A DNA stretch of 5,391 nucleotides from an uncultured Alphaproteobacteria bacterium (GTDB lineage: Bacteria > Pseudomonadota > Alphaproteobacteria > Reyranellales > Reyranellaceae): assembly GCA_903929895.1 (NCBI GenBank), contig CAIYWM010000534.1:1-5391 (forward strand), read 5' to 3'. Shown in pieces: positions 1 to 5,391 of this stretch (position 1 is its first letter; every line of letters begins with the position of its first letter). Below the pieces are notes generated by a model. It was not told where the DNA came from, made no database searches, and saw only the letters and a list, made by a program, of their open reading frames with translations. The translations under genes and the position numbers were made by a program.

Positions 1-970
1 GCAGCACGAACAGCACCGCGATGGCGCCGAACATCGCCAGCACGCCGCCCCGCTTGTCGGGGATGGCGCGCAGGATCGCGTAGAACGGCAGGAAGTACCA
101 TTCGGGCACGATGTGCGCCGGGGTGACCATCGGGTTGGCCGGGATGTAGTTGTCCGGATGGCCCAGATAGTCGGGCGCGAAGAAGACGAAGCCGGCGAAC
201 ACGATCAGGAAGCAGATCACGCCGAAGCCATCCTTCATCGTGTAGTACGGATGGAACGGGACGGTGTCCTGCGGGCCCTTCACATCGATGCCGGTCGGGT
301 TGTTCGAGCCATGGACGTGCAGCGCCACCACGTGCAGCGCCACGACCGCCACGATGATGAACGGCAGCAGGTAGTGCAGCGCGAAGAAGCGGTTGAGCGT
401 CGGGTTGTCGACGGCGAAGCCGCCCCACAGCCAGGTGACGATCGATTCGCCGACCACCGGAATGGCCGAGAACAGGTTGGTGATGACGGTGGCGCCCCAG
501 AAGCTCATCTGGCCCCACGGCAGCACGTAGCCCATGAAGGCCGTCGCCATCATCAGCAGGAAGATGACGACGCCCAGGATCCACAGCAGTTCGCGCGGCG
601 CCTTGTAGGAGCCGTAGTACATGCCGCGGAAGATGTGGATGTAGACGGCGATGAAGAAGAACGAGGCGCCGTTCATGTGCAGGTCGCGGATCAGCCAGCC
701 CTGCGGCACGTCGCGGTCGATGCGTTCGACGGCGTCGAAGGCCATCAGCACGTGCGGCGTGTAGTTGGTCGCGAGCACGATGCCGGTGGCGATCATGAGG
801 ACCAGCATCACCGTGGCGATCGCGCCGAAGTTCCAGAAGTAGTTGAAGTTCCGTGGCGTCGGGAACGTGTGATATTCCTTCTCGATATACGAGAAGATCG
901 GCAGGCGGTGATCGACCCAGGCGATCACCTTGTTATTGAAGACCGGCGGCGTGCCGTGTGACGAGGCCAT
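1..970 (-). CDS. petB: Cytochrome b of the cytochrome bc1 complex (3' end beyond window)
   Basis: This is the membrane core of ubiquinol:cytochrome c oxidoreductase. It carries haems bL and bH and the Qo and Qi quinone sites in the inner membrane. The minus-strand reading gives 323 residues, starting [10 protein letters not shown], and stays open to the window edge. Family members run to roughly 400-440 residues, so the last transmembrane helices lie outside. The haem ligand pattern is complete: H98 and H112 in one helix ('RDLHMNG', 'YIHIFRG') and H199 and H213 in another ('FALHYLLP', 'ALHVVALH'), both pairs spaced by 14. By family knowledge H98/H199 bind bL and H112/H213 bind bH. The Qo motif PEWY is at 289-292, and [23 protein letters not shown] sequence is near 147-165. 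The ATG at 968-970 has a GGAG ribosome-binding site (978-981) seven bases upstream. It follows the Rieske gene after 42 nt, so the two are co-transcribed. The gene is also called fbcB. Confidence 0.97.
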   Translation of the reverse strand, partial: MASSHGTPPVFNNKVIAWVDHRLPIFSYIEKEYHTFPTPRNFNYFWNFGAIATVMLVLMIATGIVLATNYTPHVLMAFDAVERIDRDVPQGWLIRDLHMNGASFFFIAVYIHIFRGMYYGSYKAPRELLWILGVVIFLLMMATAFMGYVLPWGQMSFWGATVITNLFSAIPVVGESIVTWLWGGFAVDNPTLNRFFALHYLLPFIIVAVVALHVVALHVHGSNNPTGIDVKGPQDTVPFHPYYTMKDGFGVICFLIVFAGFVFFAPDYLGHPDNYIPANPMVTPAHIVPEWYFLPFYAILRAIPDKRGGVLAMFGAIAVLFVL

Positions 971-977
971 TCTGGAA

Positions 978-981
978 CTCC
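978..981 (-). promoter_or_regulatory. Ribosome-binding site of cytochrome b
   Basis: GGAG on the minus strand lies seven bases before the ATG at 970 and fixes that start. It sits inside a short imperfect palindrome (972-983, CTGG/CCAG arms), so part of it could be paired in the mRNA; the stem is too short to call a regulator. Confidence 0.6.
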
Positions 982-1012
982 AGCGAGATCTGAGGCGGAC
1001 GACCTGGGTCGA

Positions 1013-1579
1013 TCAGCCGATGCGAACGAGCGAGTCGGAAGTGAACAGGTAGTCCGGAACAACGAGGTTCTTCGGCGCCGGCCCTTTGCGGATGCGGCCC
1101 GACGTGTCGTAGCTCGAGCCGTGGCAGGGGCAGAACCAGCCGCCATACTCGCCCTTCTGGTCGCCCGGCTTGTTGCCGAGCGGCACGCAGCCGAGATGGG
1201 TGCAGACGCCGATCATGATCAGCCACTCCGGCCGGACCTTCTTGGCGGTGTCGGTCACGCGCTTGTTGTCGGTTTCCGGATCCGGCAGCTGCGACATCGG
1301 CACAGCCTCGGCTTCCTTGATCTCGGCCTCGGTGCGGTGCCGGATGAACACCGGCTTGCCGCGCCACTTCACGGTGACCGCCTGGCCGACCGCGATCGGC
1401 GTCACGTTCACCTCGATGGTCGACAGGGCCAGCGTATCCGCGGCGGGATTGAGATTATTGATGAAAGGCCACGCGACGGCCGCGACGCCAACGGCGCCAA
1501 GAGCGCCCGTCGCGACCATGAGGAAGTCGCGCCGTGTCGTTTCGCCGTGCCCGTGAACCGGAGTGCTTGAAGCAGCCAT
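1013..1579 (-). CDS. petA: Ubiquinol-cytochrome c reductase Rieske iron-sulfur subunit
   Basis: This is the 2Fe-2S subunit of the bc1 complex. It takes an electron from ubiquinol at the Qo site and passes it to cytochrome c1 on the periplasmic side. It has 188 residues, a normal length. The N-terminus carries a twin-arginine motif (TRRDFL, 15-20) followed by one hydrophobic segment (about 20-41), which acts as an uncleaved Tat signal and membrane anchor in this family. Cluster box 1 is CTHLGC (126-131) and box 2 is CPCHGSSYD (150-158). The ligands are C126, H128, C150 and H153, with C131-C152 as the disulfide. S155 and Y157 match the residues that raise the midpoint potential in high-potential Rieske proteins. 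A purine-rich GGAAGAGAG precedes the ATG. It is the first gene of the operon, with cytochrome b 42 nt downstream. The gene is also called fbcF. Confidence 0.97.
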   Translation of the reverse strand: MAASSTPVHGHGETTRRDFLMVATGALGAVGVAAVAWPFINNLNPAADTLALSTIEVNVTPIAVGQAVTVKWRGKPVFIRHRTEAEIKEAEAVPMSQLPDPETDNKRVTDTAKKVRPEWLIMIGVCTHLGCVPLGNKPGDQKGEYGGWFCPCHGSSYDTSGRIRKGPAPKNLVVPDYLFTSDSLVRIG

Positions 1580-1615
1580 GATTACTCTCTTCCGTCCCCC
1601 CGAGGAGATGGCCGG

Positions 1616-1646
1616 TATATAGCCGGGAAAGCCCCTTTTGTTTCAA
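1616..1646 (-). promoter_or_regulatory. Candidate sigma-70-type promoter of the bc1 operon
   Basis: On the minus strand TTGAAA (1641-1646) could be a -35 box and TATATA (1616-1621) a -10 box, 19 bp apart (18 if CTATAT is taken). Transcription would begin near 1609 and leave a leader of about 30 nt before the Rieske ATG. The -10 lies between two CCGG tetrads (1612-1615 and 1623-1626), which could be part of an operator, but nothing identifies a binding protein. Confidence 0.45.
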
Positions 1647-1653
1647 GGCTCTG

Positions 1654-1682
1654 TTGGTCGCAGGCCCGGTGAGCGGCATTAT
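1654..1682 (+). promoter_or_regulatory. Candidate promoter of trmL-hemF
   Basis: TTGGTC (1654-1659) and CATTAT (1677-1682) are separated by 17 bp and resemble -35 and -10 elements. A start near 1689 would give a leader of about 50 nt. The match to consensus is moderate. The element starts 8 bp beyond the opposing candidate promoter of the bc1 operon, so the two would be back to back. Confidence 0.3.
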
Positions 1683-1738
1683 GTGACCGCGTGCCGCAGA
1701 AGGGGCGTTCCGCGTCGCGGACGGGAGTGGTGAAGTTC

Positions 1739-2197
1739 ATGCGTCTGGCCCTCTATGAGCCTGATATCCCTCAGAATTTAGGGGCTTTTATCCGCCTGTC
1801 GGCCGGGCTGGGCGTCCCCCTGGACGTCATCGAACCCTGCGGTTTCCCGGTGGACGACAAGCGGATCCGCCGGGCGGCCATGGATTATTACGACCTGGCG
1901 ACCCTGGTCCGGCACGCCTCTTGGGCGGCTTTCTGCCGGGATCGGCCCCCTGGACGGCTGGTCCTGCTGACCACGGCCGGCGCCCAGCGCCTGCCCGACG
2001 CGGCCTTCCGGCCCGACGACATCCTGTTGATGGGGCGGGAAAGCGCCGGCGTGCCGCCCGAGGTCCATGCGGCGGCCAACCTGCGGGTGCGGATTCCGCT
2101 GCAGGCGGGGGCGCGCTCGCTCAATGTCGCCCTGGCGGCGTCGATGGTATTGAGCGAGGCCCTTCGCCAGACCTCGGGATTCGAAAAGCTCGCATGA
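1739..2197 (+). CDS. trmL: tRNA (cytidine/uridine-2'-O-)-methyltransferase TrmL (SPOUT family)
   Basis: This enzyme transfers a methyl group from S-adenosylmethionine to the 2'-OH of the wobble nucleotide (position 34) of certain leucine tRNAs in the cytoplasm. The 152-residue reading begins [15 protein letters not shown], which aligns with the start of E. coli TrmL (157 residues, recalled). The SPOUT motifs occur in order: PQNLGAFIR (11-19); [12 protein letters not shown] (41-52); the knot motif MGRESAGVP (98-106); and [17 protein letters not shown] (119-135) with E140. These form the trefoil-knot SAM site. The frame is open further upstream from a GTG at 1691, and GTG codons at 1727 and 1730 are also possible starts. 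I chose the ATG at 1739 because family homology begins there; GGAG at 1724-1727 lies 11 bases before it. Its stop overlaps the hemF start (ATGA), so translation is probably coupled. Confidence 0.93.
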   Translation: MRLALYEPDIPQNLGAFIRLSAGLGVPLDVIEPCGFPVDDKRIRRAAMDYYDLATLVRHASWAAFCRDRPPGRLVLLTTAGAQRLPDAAFRPDDILLMGRESAGVPPEVHAAANLRVRIPLQAGARSLNVALAASMVLSEALRQTSGFEKLA

Positions 2198-3120
2198 CCG
2201 CCAAGCCCACCCGCACCGCCACCGGCCCCAACGGCCCCTCGCCCCTGCCCGACGAGGCGACCCTTGCCCGCCAGAAAGAAGAGGCCGCGACCTGGTTCGC
2301 CGGCCTGCGCGACCGCATCTGCGCCGAGTTCGAGCGGATCGAGGACGCGCTGCAGGGCACGCATCGCGACCAGGCGCCCGGCCGCTTCCAGCGCAAGAGT
2401 TGGGAGCGCGAAAAAGGTCCGAACGGCGAGGATCGCGGCGGCGGGACGATGTCGCTGATGCGCGGCCGCGTGTTCGAGAAGGTCGGCGTCAACATCTCGA
2501 CCGTATTCGGCGAGTTCAGCCCCGAGTTCCGCGGCCAGATCCCCGGCGCCGCGCAGGACCCGCGCTTCTTTGCGGCCGGCATCTCGCTCGTCGCGCACAT
2601 GCAGTCGCCCCGGGTGCCGGCGGTGCACATGAACACGCGCTACATCGTGACCACGCGCAGCTGGTTCGGCGGCGGCGCCGACCTGACGCCGATGGTGCCG
2701 CACGAACCCGACACCCGCGATTTCCACGCCGCCTTCCGCACGACCTGCGACGCGCACGATCCGGCCTACCATCCGAACTTCAAGGAATGGTGCGACGAGT
2801 ACTTCTTCCTGCCCCATCGCGGCGAGCCGCGCGGCATCGGCGGCATCTTCTACGACTATCTCGACAGCGGCGACCATGCGCGCGACTTCGCCTTCACGCG
2901 CGACGTCGGCGAGACCTTCCTCGACGTCTACCCGAAGCGGGTGCGACGCCACATGGACCAGCCGTGGACCGAGGCCGAGCGCGCCCATCAGCTCGCGCGC
3001 CGCGGCCGCTACGTCGAGTTCAACCTGCTGCACGATCGCGGCACGCGCTTCGGCCTGATGACCGGCGGCAACGTCGAGGCGATCCTGATGTCCCTGCCGC
3101 CCGAGGTGCGCTGGCCCTGA
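2194..3120 (+). CDS. hemF: Oxygen-dependent coproporphyrinogen III oxidase
   Basis: HemF uses O2 to decarboxylate the propionates on rings A and B of coproporphyrinogen III, giving protoporphyrinogen IX, in the cytoplasm. The 308-residue length is normal (about 300). Visible hallmarks are RGGGTMSLM (81-89), [13 protein letters not shown] (96-108), [16 protein letters not shown] (135-150) with the conserved His at 145, [10 protein letters not shown] (157-166), and the family signature K197-E-W-C200 ... [14 protein letters not shown] (208-221). Near the C-terminus are [20 protein letters not shown] (269-288) and ILMSLPP (297-303). The residue after D221 is Tyr, where I recall many homologues having a second Asp (FFDDL); this looks like a tolerated variant. 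The start ATG overlaps the trmL stop by four bases. There is no strong ribosome-binding site, only the purine run GAAAAG at 2183-2188, which fits translational coupling. The need for oxygen implies aerobic or microaerobic growth, in line with the neighbouring bc1 operon. Confidence 0.97.
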   Translation: MTAKPTRTATGPNGPSPLPDEATLARQKEEAATWFAGLRDRICAEFERIEDALQGTHRDQAPGRFQRKSWEREKGPNGEDRGGGTMSLMRGRVFEKVGVNISTVFGEFSPEFRGQIPGAAQDPRFFAAGISLVAHMQSPRVPAVHMNTRYIVTTRSWFGGGADLTPMVPHEPDTRDFHAAFRTTCDAHDPAYHPNFKEWCDEYFFLPHRGEPRGIGGIFYDYLDSGDHARDFAFTRDVGETFLDVYPKRVRRHMDQPWTEAERAHQLARRGRYVEFNLLHDRGTRFGLMTGGNVEAILMSLPPEVRWP

Positions 3121-3151
3121 CAGGCCGCTGAATTGAGCGGGAGTCGGGGCA

Positions 3152-3187
3152 AATAAACGAAATAATCGAAATAATCGAAACATTCGA
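3152..3187. repeat. Four 9-bp tandem repeats, consensus AATAATCGA
   Basis: The units are AATAAACGA (3152-3160), AATAATCGA (3161-3169), AATAATCGA (3170-3178) and AACATTCGA (3179-3187). The two central copies are identical and the outer ones differ at one and two positions. The array begins 31 bases after the hemF stop. It is flanked by GAGTC-GGGG (3141-3149) and CCCC-CT-GACTC (3202-3211), which could pair across it. It may be a length-variable microsatellite or a set of protein-binding sites; the sequence does not decide. Confidence 0.8.
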
Positions 3188-3191
3188 AGCC

Positions 3192-3212
3192 AGAGTCGCA
3201 CCCCCTGACTCT
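3192..3212 (+). repeat. Small inverted repeat (AGAGTC / GACTCT)
   Basis: AGAGTC (3192-3197) and GACTCT (3207-3212) form a perfect 6-bp stem around a 9-nt, C-rich loop. No T run follows on either strand, so it is not a convincing intrinsic terminator. The 3' arm could instead pair with GAGTC at 3141-3145, giving an alternative larger loop that contains the 9-bp repeats. Confidence 0.5.
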
Positions 3213-3293
3213 TGTGCCGTGATCACCGTTGACGGATCAGGCTGCTTGCCAGTCCTTTTGAAAAACCGGCTTCAACAGCCTGGCGAAGTAATT

Positions 3294-3422
3294 CCGTCGT
3301 CTCGACCGTAGCCTCGAGCAGCGAGGCGTAGCGGAGAGACCTTCTCTCCACAATTTGATCGCTTTTGGCGGAGAGTAAGGTCTCTCCGCTTCGCGCCTCC
3401 GGCGCTTCGGTCGAGACGACGG
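3294..3422. repeat. 129-nt branched palindromic element
   Basis: The outer stem is 15 bp and perfect (3294-3308 with 3408-3422). After a single mismatch, an inner stem of 14 bp (3330-3343 with 3377-3390) continues by 6 bp past a one-base bulge (3344-3349 with 3370-3375), closing on a 20-nt loop (3350-3369). Between the two stems each arm has its own hairpin: GCCTCG/CGAGGC with a 5-nt loop (3311-3327), and GCGCC/GGCGC with a 3-nt loop (3393-3405). The result is a four-way, cruciform-like fold. The near-perfect symmetry and modular arms resemble dispersed palindromic repeat families of bacterial genomes (REP/BIME-like elements). Copy number cannot be seen from one window. Confidence 0.85.
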
Positions 3423-3431
3423 GTTTTTTTT
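3294..3431 (+). terminator. Rho-independent terminator of trmL-hemF
   Basis: The strong palindrome 3294-3422 is followed at once by G and then eight T residues (3424-3431) on the plus strand, the standard layout of an intrinsic terminator for transcription coming from hemF. The stem is much longer than usual, and hemF ends about 170 nt earlier. The minus-strand side of the palindrome lacks a T run, so it should act in one direction only. The T run includes two bases of the stop codon of the convergent ATPase gene. Confidence 0.7.
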
Positions 3432-4584
3432 AGCGCGCCGGCCAGTTCCACAGCGGCCGGTCCTCGCCCTCGGCGACGGTCTCGCCCAGTTCCTTCGCCA
3501 GGGTGATCCGTCGCCCGCCCGCCTGGGTGAGGGCCGAGACCAGGTGCTCGGCGTGCGAGACCACGATGATCTGCGAGCGTTTCGCCGCGGCCGCGATGAG
3601 GCGGGCCAGCGGGGCCAGCAGGTCGGGATGCAGGCTGGTCTCGGGCTCGTTCAGGATCATCAGCGACGGCGGCCGCGGCGACAGGAGTGCGGCCACCAGC
3701 AGGAGATAGCGCAGCGTGCCGTCCGACAGTTCGGTGGCCTTCAATGGCCGCAGCAGCCCGTGCTGCAGCATCTCGACCTCGAAGTAGCCGTCGCTCACCG
3801 CGACATCGACCGAGCCGCCGGGAAAGGCATCTGCCACGGCGGCTTCGAGTTCGCCCTCGATCCCGATCTCCTGGATGGTCGCGAGGGCGGCGGCGAGATC
3901 GGCGCCGTCGCCCGCGAGCACCGGCGTGCGCGTGCCGACCTGACGGCGGCGGGCAGGCGCCTCGCTGTCGGTGCGGAAGTGATCGTAGAAGCGCCAGTCG
4001 CGCAGCTGCTCGCGCAACGACAGCAGCTCGGCGCCGTCCTCGGGATTGGCGCAGTGGGTCAGCATGCTGTCGAAGGCCTGCAGGTGCGTATGGGCCTGCC
4101 GGCGCTGGCCGTTGCGGTCGCGCAGCGTGACCGAAGGGCCGTGCCGTTCGGCGAAGGCGTTGGCGCGCTGCAGGACGAGCCCGGTCCACAGCGCCTCGGT
4201 CTTGATCTCCGGATCGCGGCCGAACAGTCCACCCATCACCGGCAGACCGAGATCGATCGCATAGCCGTAGTCCTCGGAGGAGAAGCCCAGCTTCAGGCTG
4301 ATCGATCCCGTGCGCACGGTCCCCTGCACCGCCTGCTCGCCGCGCTTCATGCCGCGCGAGAACTGTTCGGGCCCGGCCCACAGCACGGAGGAGATACCGC
4401 CTTCGATGGCCAGCGACGGGATGATCCGTCCCTGTGCGACGTCGGCCAGCAGCCGCAAGGCGCGATAGAGACTCGACTTGCCGCTGCCGTTGGCACCGGT
4501 GATGACGGTGAGCGGCTCGATCTCCAGGCGTAGGTCTCGCAGCGAGCGATAGCCGGAGATGCAGAGCCGCGAGACGATGCTCAT
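3430..4584 (-). CDS. AAA-family ATPase, RecF/OLD-like ABC ATPase fold (COG4637-type)
   Basis: This is a 384-residue predicted soluble ATPase of unknown biological role. The N-terminus (FRSL-like 'ISGYRSLRDLRLEI', 9-22) and the Walker A motif GANGSGKSS (30-38) are typical of the AAA_21 / SMC-like group. The middle section (about 60-275) is variable. The C-terminal lobe has an ABC-signature-like ELSDGTLRYLLL (285-296), a Walker B region SLMILNEPETSLHPDLL (307-323) and a switch histidine in VVSHAEHLV (341-349). In Walker B the usual Asp is Asn (N312) while the catalytic Glu (E313) is kept; I recall this from the COG4637 group, so activity is probably retained. No nuclease (TOPRIM) domain is present, unlike OLD proteins. 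The gene begins 18 nt after a small membrane-protein gene and is probably co-transcribed with it. Its ribosome-binding site is weak (AGGA, about 10 bases before the ATG). Its substrate is unknown. Confidence 0.88.
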   Translation of the reverse strand: MSIVSRLCISGYRSLRDLRLEIEPLTVITGANGSGKSSLYRALRLLADVAQGRIIPSLAIEGGISSVLWAGPEQFSRGMKRGEQAVQGTVRTGSISLKLGFSSEDYGYAIDLGLPVMGGLFGRDPEIKTEALWTGLVLQRANAFAERHGPSVTLRDRNGQRRQAHTHLQAFDSMLTHCANPEDGAELLSLREQLRDWRFYDHFRTDSEAPARRRQVGTRTPVLAGDGADLAAALATIQEIGIEGELEAAVADAFPGGSVDVAVSDGYFEVEMLQHGLLRPLKATELSDGTLRYLLLVAALLSPRPPSLMILNEPETSLHPDLLAPLARLIAAAAKRSQIIVVSHAEHLVSALTQAGGRRITLAKELGETVAEGEDRPLWNWPAR

Positions 4585-4602
4585 ACCGGGCTCATCCTGG
4601 GC

Positions 4603-5007
4603 TCACCGATGCCTGGCCAGCGCCCAACCCGCCAGCAACGGCGCCGCAAACAGCACGAGCACCAGCAGCGGATAGGGTGCGCCCCACCAGAAACCGAGAC
4701 GATCGAAGAAGGCTTCCGCACCTTCTTCGTAGGTCACACGTGAATAGGTGAAGCTCGCCAGCATCGTCGAGGTCGGCCACAGCAGCGCCGCCAGCAACGC
4801 CGCCTCGAACCACTGGCTGCCGGTCGTGCGCCGCGCATGGATGATCGCCACCATCACGACGTAGGGAATCGGCACCAGTGTCTTGTACCATTCGACCGCG
4901 CGCACCGAGAGGTTGGCCGCGATCCAGGTGTCGCCCACCAGGTCGTTCATCACGACGACGGCCGCAATCGCGCACCACAGCGCGAAGACGAGTCCCGGCC
5001 GGATCAC
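4603..5007 (-). CDS. Small four-helix membrane protein, function unknown
   Basis: This is a 134-residue hydrophobic protein that I do not recognise. Four probable transmembrane segments lie near residues 3-21, 43-58, 67-87 and 108-130. The linkers include a charged HARRTTGSQ stretch (57-65) and an acidic, aromatic stretch TYEEGAEAFFDRLGFWWG (92-109). There is no cleavable signal peptide and no enzymatic motif. The start is GTG (5005-5007); its GTGA overlaps the stop codon of the upstream nucleotidyltransferase by four bases, which supports both the start and translational coupling. The ATPase gene follows after 18 nt. The codon use matches the neighbouring genes, so it is a real gene rather than a shadow reading. 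A partnership with the ATPase is possible but inferred only from position. Confidence 0.8.
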   Translation of the reverse strand: MIRPGLVFALWCAIAAVVVMNDLVGDTWIAANLSVRAVEWYKTLVPIPYVVMVAIIHARRTTGSQWFEAALLAALLWPTSTMLASFTYSRVTYEEGAEAFFDRLGFWWGAPYPLLVLVLFAAPLLAGWALARHR

Positions 5008-5391
5008 AACGCCCGAGCCTGCTTCTCGAGTTCGGCGAGGCAGGCCGCCCGATCCGCCGCGAAGTCACCGTCGATCCACCAACGTTCGACGGTCTCGATC
5101 AAGGCGCCGACCCGGGGCCCGGGCTTCAGGCCGAGCTTCAGCGCATCGCCGCCGCTCACCGGCAGTTCGGGCGGCGACCACGTGCGTGCCATCGCGAGCG
5201 CCGCGCGCCAGTCGCCCGGTGCATCGACCGCGAGCAGCAGACGATCCGCGTAGAGATTGCCGCCCAGCGCATAGATCTGCGCACGCCACGCTTTCGGACC
5301 AGCGGCAACGTAGATCACCGGCTCGGCCGCCAGCATGACCTCGAGCCGCAGCGCTTCCTGCGTCGACAGCCTCAACCGCTTGCCGATCACC
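5004..5391 (-). CDS. cca: CCA-adding tRNA nucleotidyltransferase, C-terminal part (5' end beyond window)
   Basis: The enzyme adds or repairs the 3' CCA end of tRNAs. Only the last 128 residues are in the window, and the frame is open to the right edge. The first complete codon here is GTG and is most likely an internal valine, not the start. The identification rests on the C-terminal tRNA-binding helical region: LPVSGGDALKLGLKPGPRVGALIETVERWWIDGDF-type sequence at visible residues 77-110, the 'GxDhhxhGhxxGPxhGxhL' pattern typical of the poly(A) polymerase / CCA enzyme family in alphaproteobacteria. The catalytic head, with its GGxVRD and DxD motifs, lies outside, so a poly(A) polymerase (pcnB-type) annotation is not excluded, although CCA addition is more likely in this group. 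Its stop overlaps the start of the membrane-protein gene. Confidence 0.85.
   Translation of the reverse strand, partial: VIGKRLRLSTQEALRLEVMLAAEPVIYVAAGPKAWRAQIYALGGNLYADRLLLAVDAPGDWRAALAMARTWSPPELPVSGGDALKLGLKPGPRVGALIETVERWWIDGDFAADRAACLAELEKQARAL

Larger units (their letters stand above)
3121..3429. other. Intergenic region between convergent hemF and ATPase genes
   Basis: These 309 bases contain no gene I can support. From left to right they hold a GAGTCGGGGC segment, an AT-rich array of four 9-bp repeats, a small 6-bp hairpin, about 80 bases of mixed and less GC-rich sequence with a 7-bp inverted repeat (CAGGCTG at 3238-3244, CAGCCTG at 3276-3282), and a long branched palindrome ending in a T run. 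Base composition is clearly less GC-rich than in the flanking genes over 3151-3293. Confidence 0.8.

Noticed and set aside
113..961. Long plus-strand open frame of 282 codons opposite cytochrome b
   Set aside because: It is antisense to a clear cytochrome b with all haem ligands. Its translation is a His/Asp/Arg/Val-rich string typical of reversed GC-rich codons.
1000..1011. CGACC-TG-GGTCG palindrome just after the Rieske stop as a terminator
   Set aside because: The stem is 5 bp with a 2-nt spacer and no T run, and cytochrome b must be transcribed through it.
1691..1738. Extended N-terminus of TrmL from GTG at 1691
   Set aside because: The extra residues (MPQKGRSASRTGVVKF) have no counterpart in the family, and homology starts exactly at MRLALYEP.
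3152..3187. Possible CRISPR-like repeat array
   Set aside because: The units are 9 bp and directly adjacent, with no spacers and no cas genes.
1888..3201. Minus-strand open frame of 437 codons across trmL and hemF
   Set aside because: It opposes two recognisable enzymes. Its FRLFRLFRLF start is only the 9-bp DNA repeat read in translation.
3238..3282. CAGGCTG / CAGCCTG inverted repeat as insertion-sequence ends or an attachment site
   Set aside because: The arms are only 7 bp and 31 bp apart, with no flanking target duplication, transposase or integrase nearby.
3219..3311. Short plus-strand open frame from GTG (30 codons)
   Set aside because: There is no ribosome-binding site, it ends inside the palindrome, and it has no recognisable content.
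3424..3432. Run of eight A on the ATPase strand as a possible programmed frameshift extending the ATPase
   Set aside because: The TAA stop uses the first two A residues of the run, so the ribosome meets the stop before most of the slippery stretch; slippage would not bypass it.
3272..4381. Minus-strand open frame of 369 codons shifted relative to the ATPase
   Set aside because: It is an Arg/Gly/Ala-rich frameshifted reading of the ATPase that runs on through the palindrome; no recognisable domain.
3544..4533. Long plus-strand open frame of 329 codons opposite the ATPase
   Set aside because: The minus strand encodes Walker A, signature and Walker B motifs in register; the plus-strand product has low-complexity composition (Gln, Arg, Gly, Ala) and no motif.

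Overview
This is a GC-rich bacterial chromosome segment, most likely from an alphaproteobacterium. The reasons are a Rieske protein followed directly by a full-type cytochrome b (the fbc/pet order), a TrmL with the 'GRESAGVP' motif, an oxygen-dependent HemF, and strongly G/C-biased third codon positions. I cannot name a genus. Apart from the two genes cut by the window edges, every gene reads intact.

Layout: (1) Bases 1-1579, minus strand, hold the start of a cytochrome bc1 operon: the Rieske iron-sulfur protein (1013-1579), then cytochrome b (from 970 off the left edge; cytochrome c1 would be expected next, outside the window). (2) Bases 1580-1738 are a divergent intergenic region with a plausible promoter for each direction. 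(3) Bases 1739-3120, plus strand, hold a two-gene unit, trmL (tRNA wobble-base 2'-O-methyltransferase) and hemF (aerobic coproporphyrinogen III oxidase), joined by an ATGA stop/start overlap. (4) Bases 3121-3429 are the only sizeable non-coding stretch. They contain four 9-bp AT-rich tandem repeats, a small hairpin, and a 129-nt branched palindrome (3294-3422) followed by eight T residues. (5) Bases 3430-5391, minus strand, hold a second, convergent unit: the 3' end of a CCA-adding tRNA nucleotidyltransferase, a small four-helix membrane protein of unknown function that overlaps it by 4 nt, and an AAA/ABC-like ATPase 18 nt further on.

Functionally, the left half combines respiratory-chain genes (bc1 complex) with a step of haem synthesis and a tRNA modification enzyme. 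HemF leads to the haem that cytochrome b needs, but shared regulation is not demonstrated. The right half is a tightly packed cluster whose last two members have no assigned role. I see no mobile-element gene, CRISPR array, phage gene or defence system that can be firmly called. The most unusual object is the branched palindrome, which looks like a member of a dispersed palindromic repeat family and probably serves as the terminator of trmL-hemF. It lies directly against the stop codon of the convergent ATPase gene.
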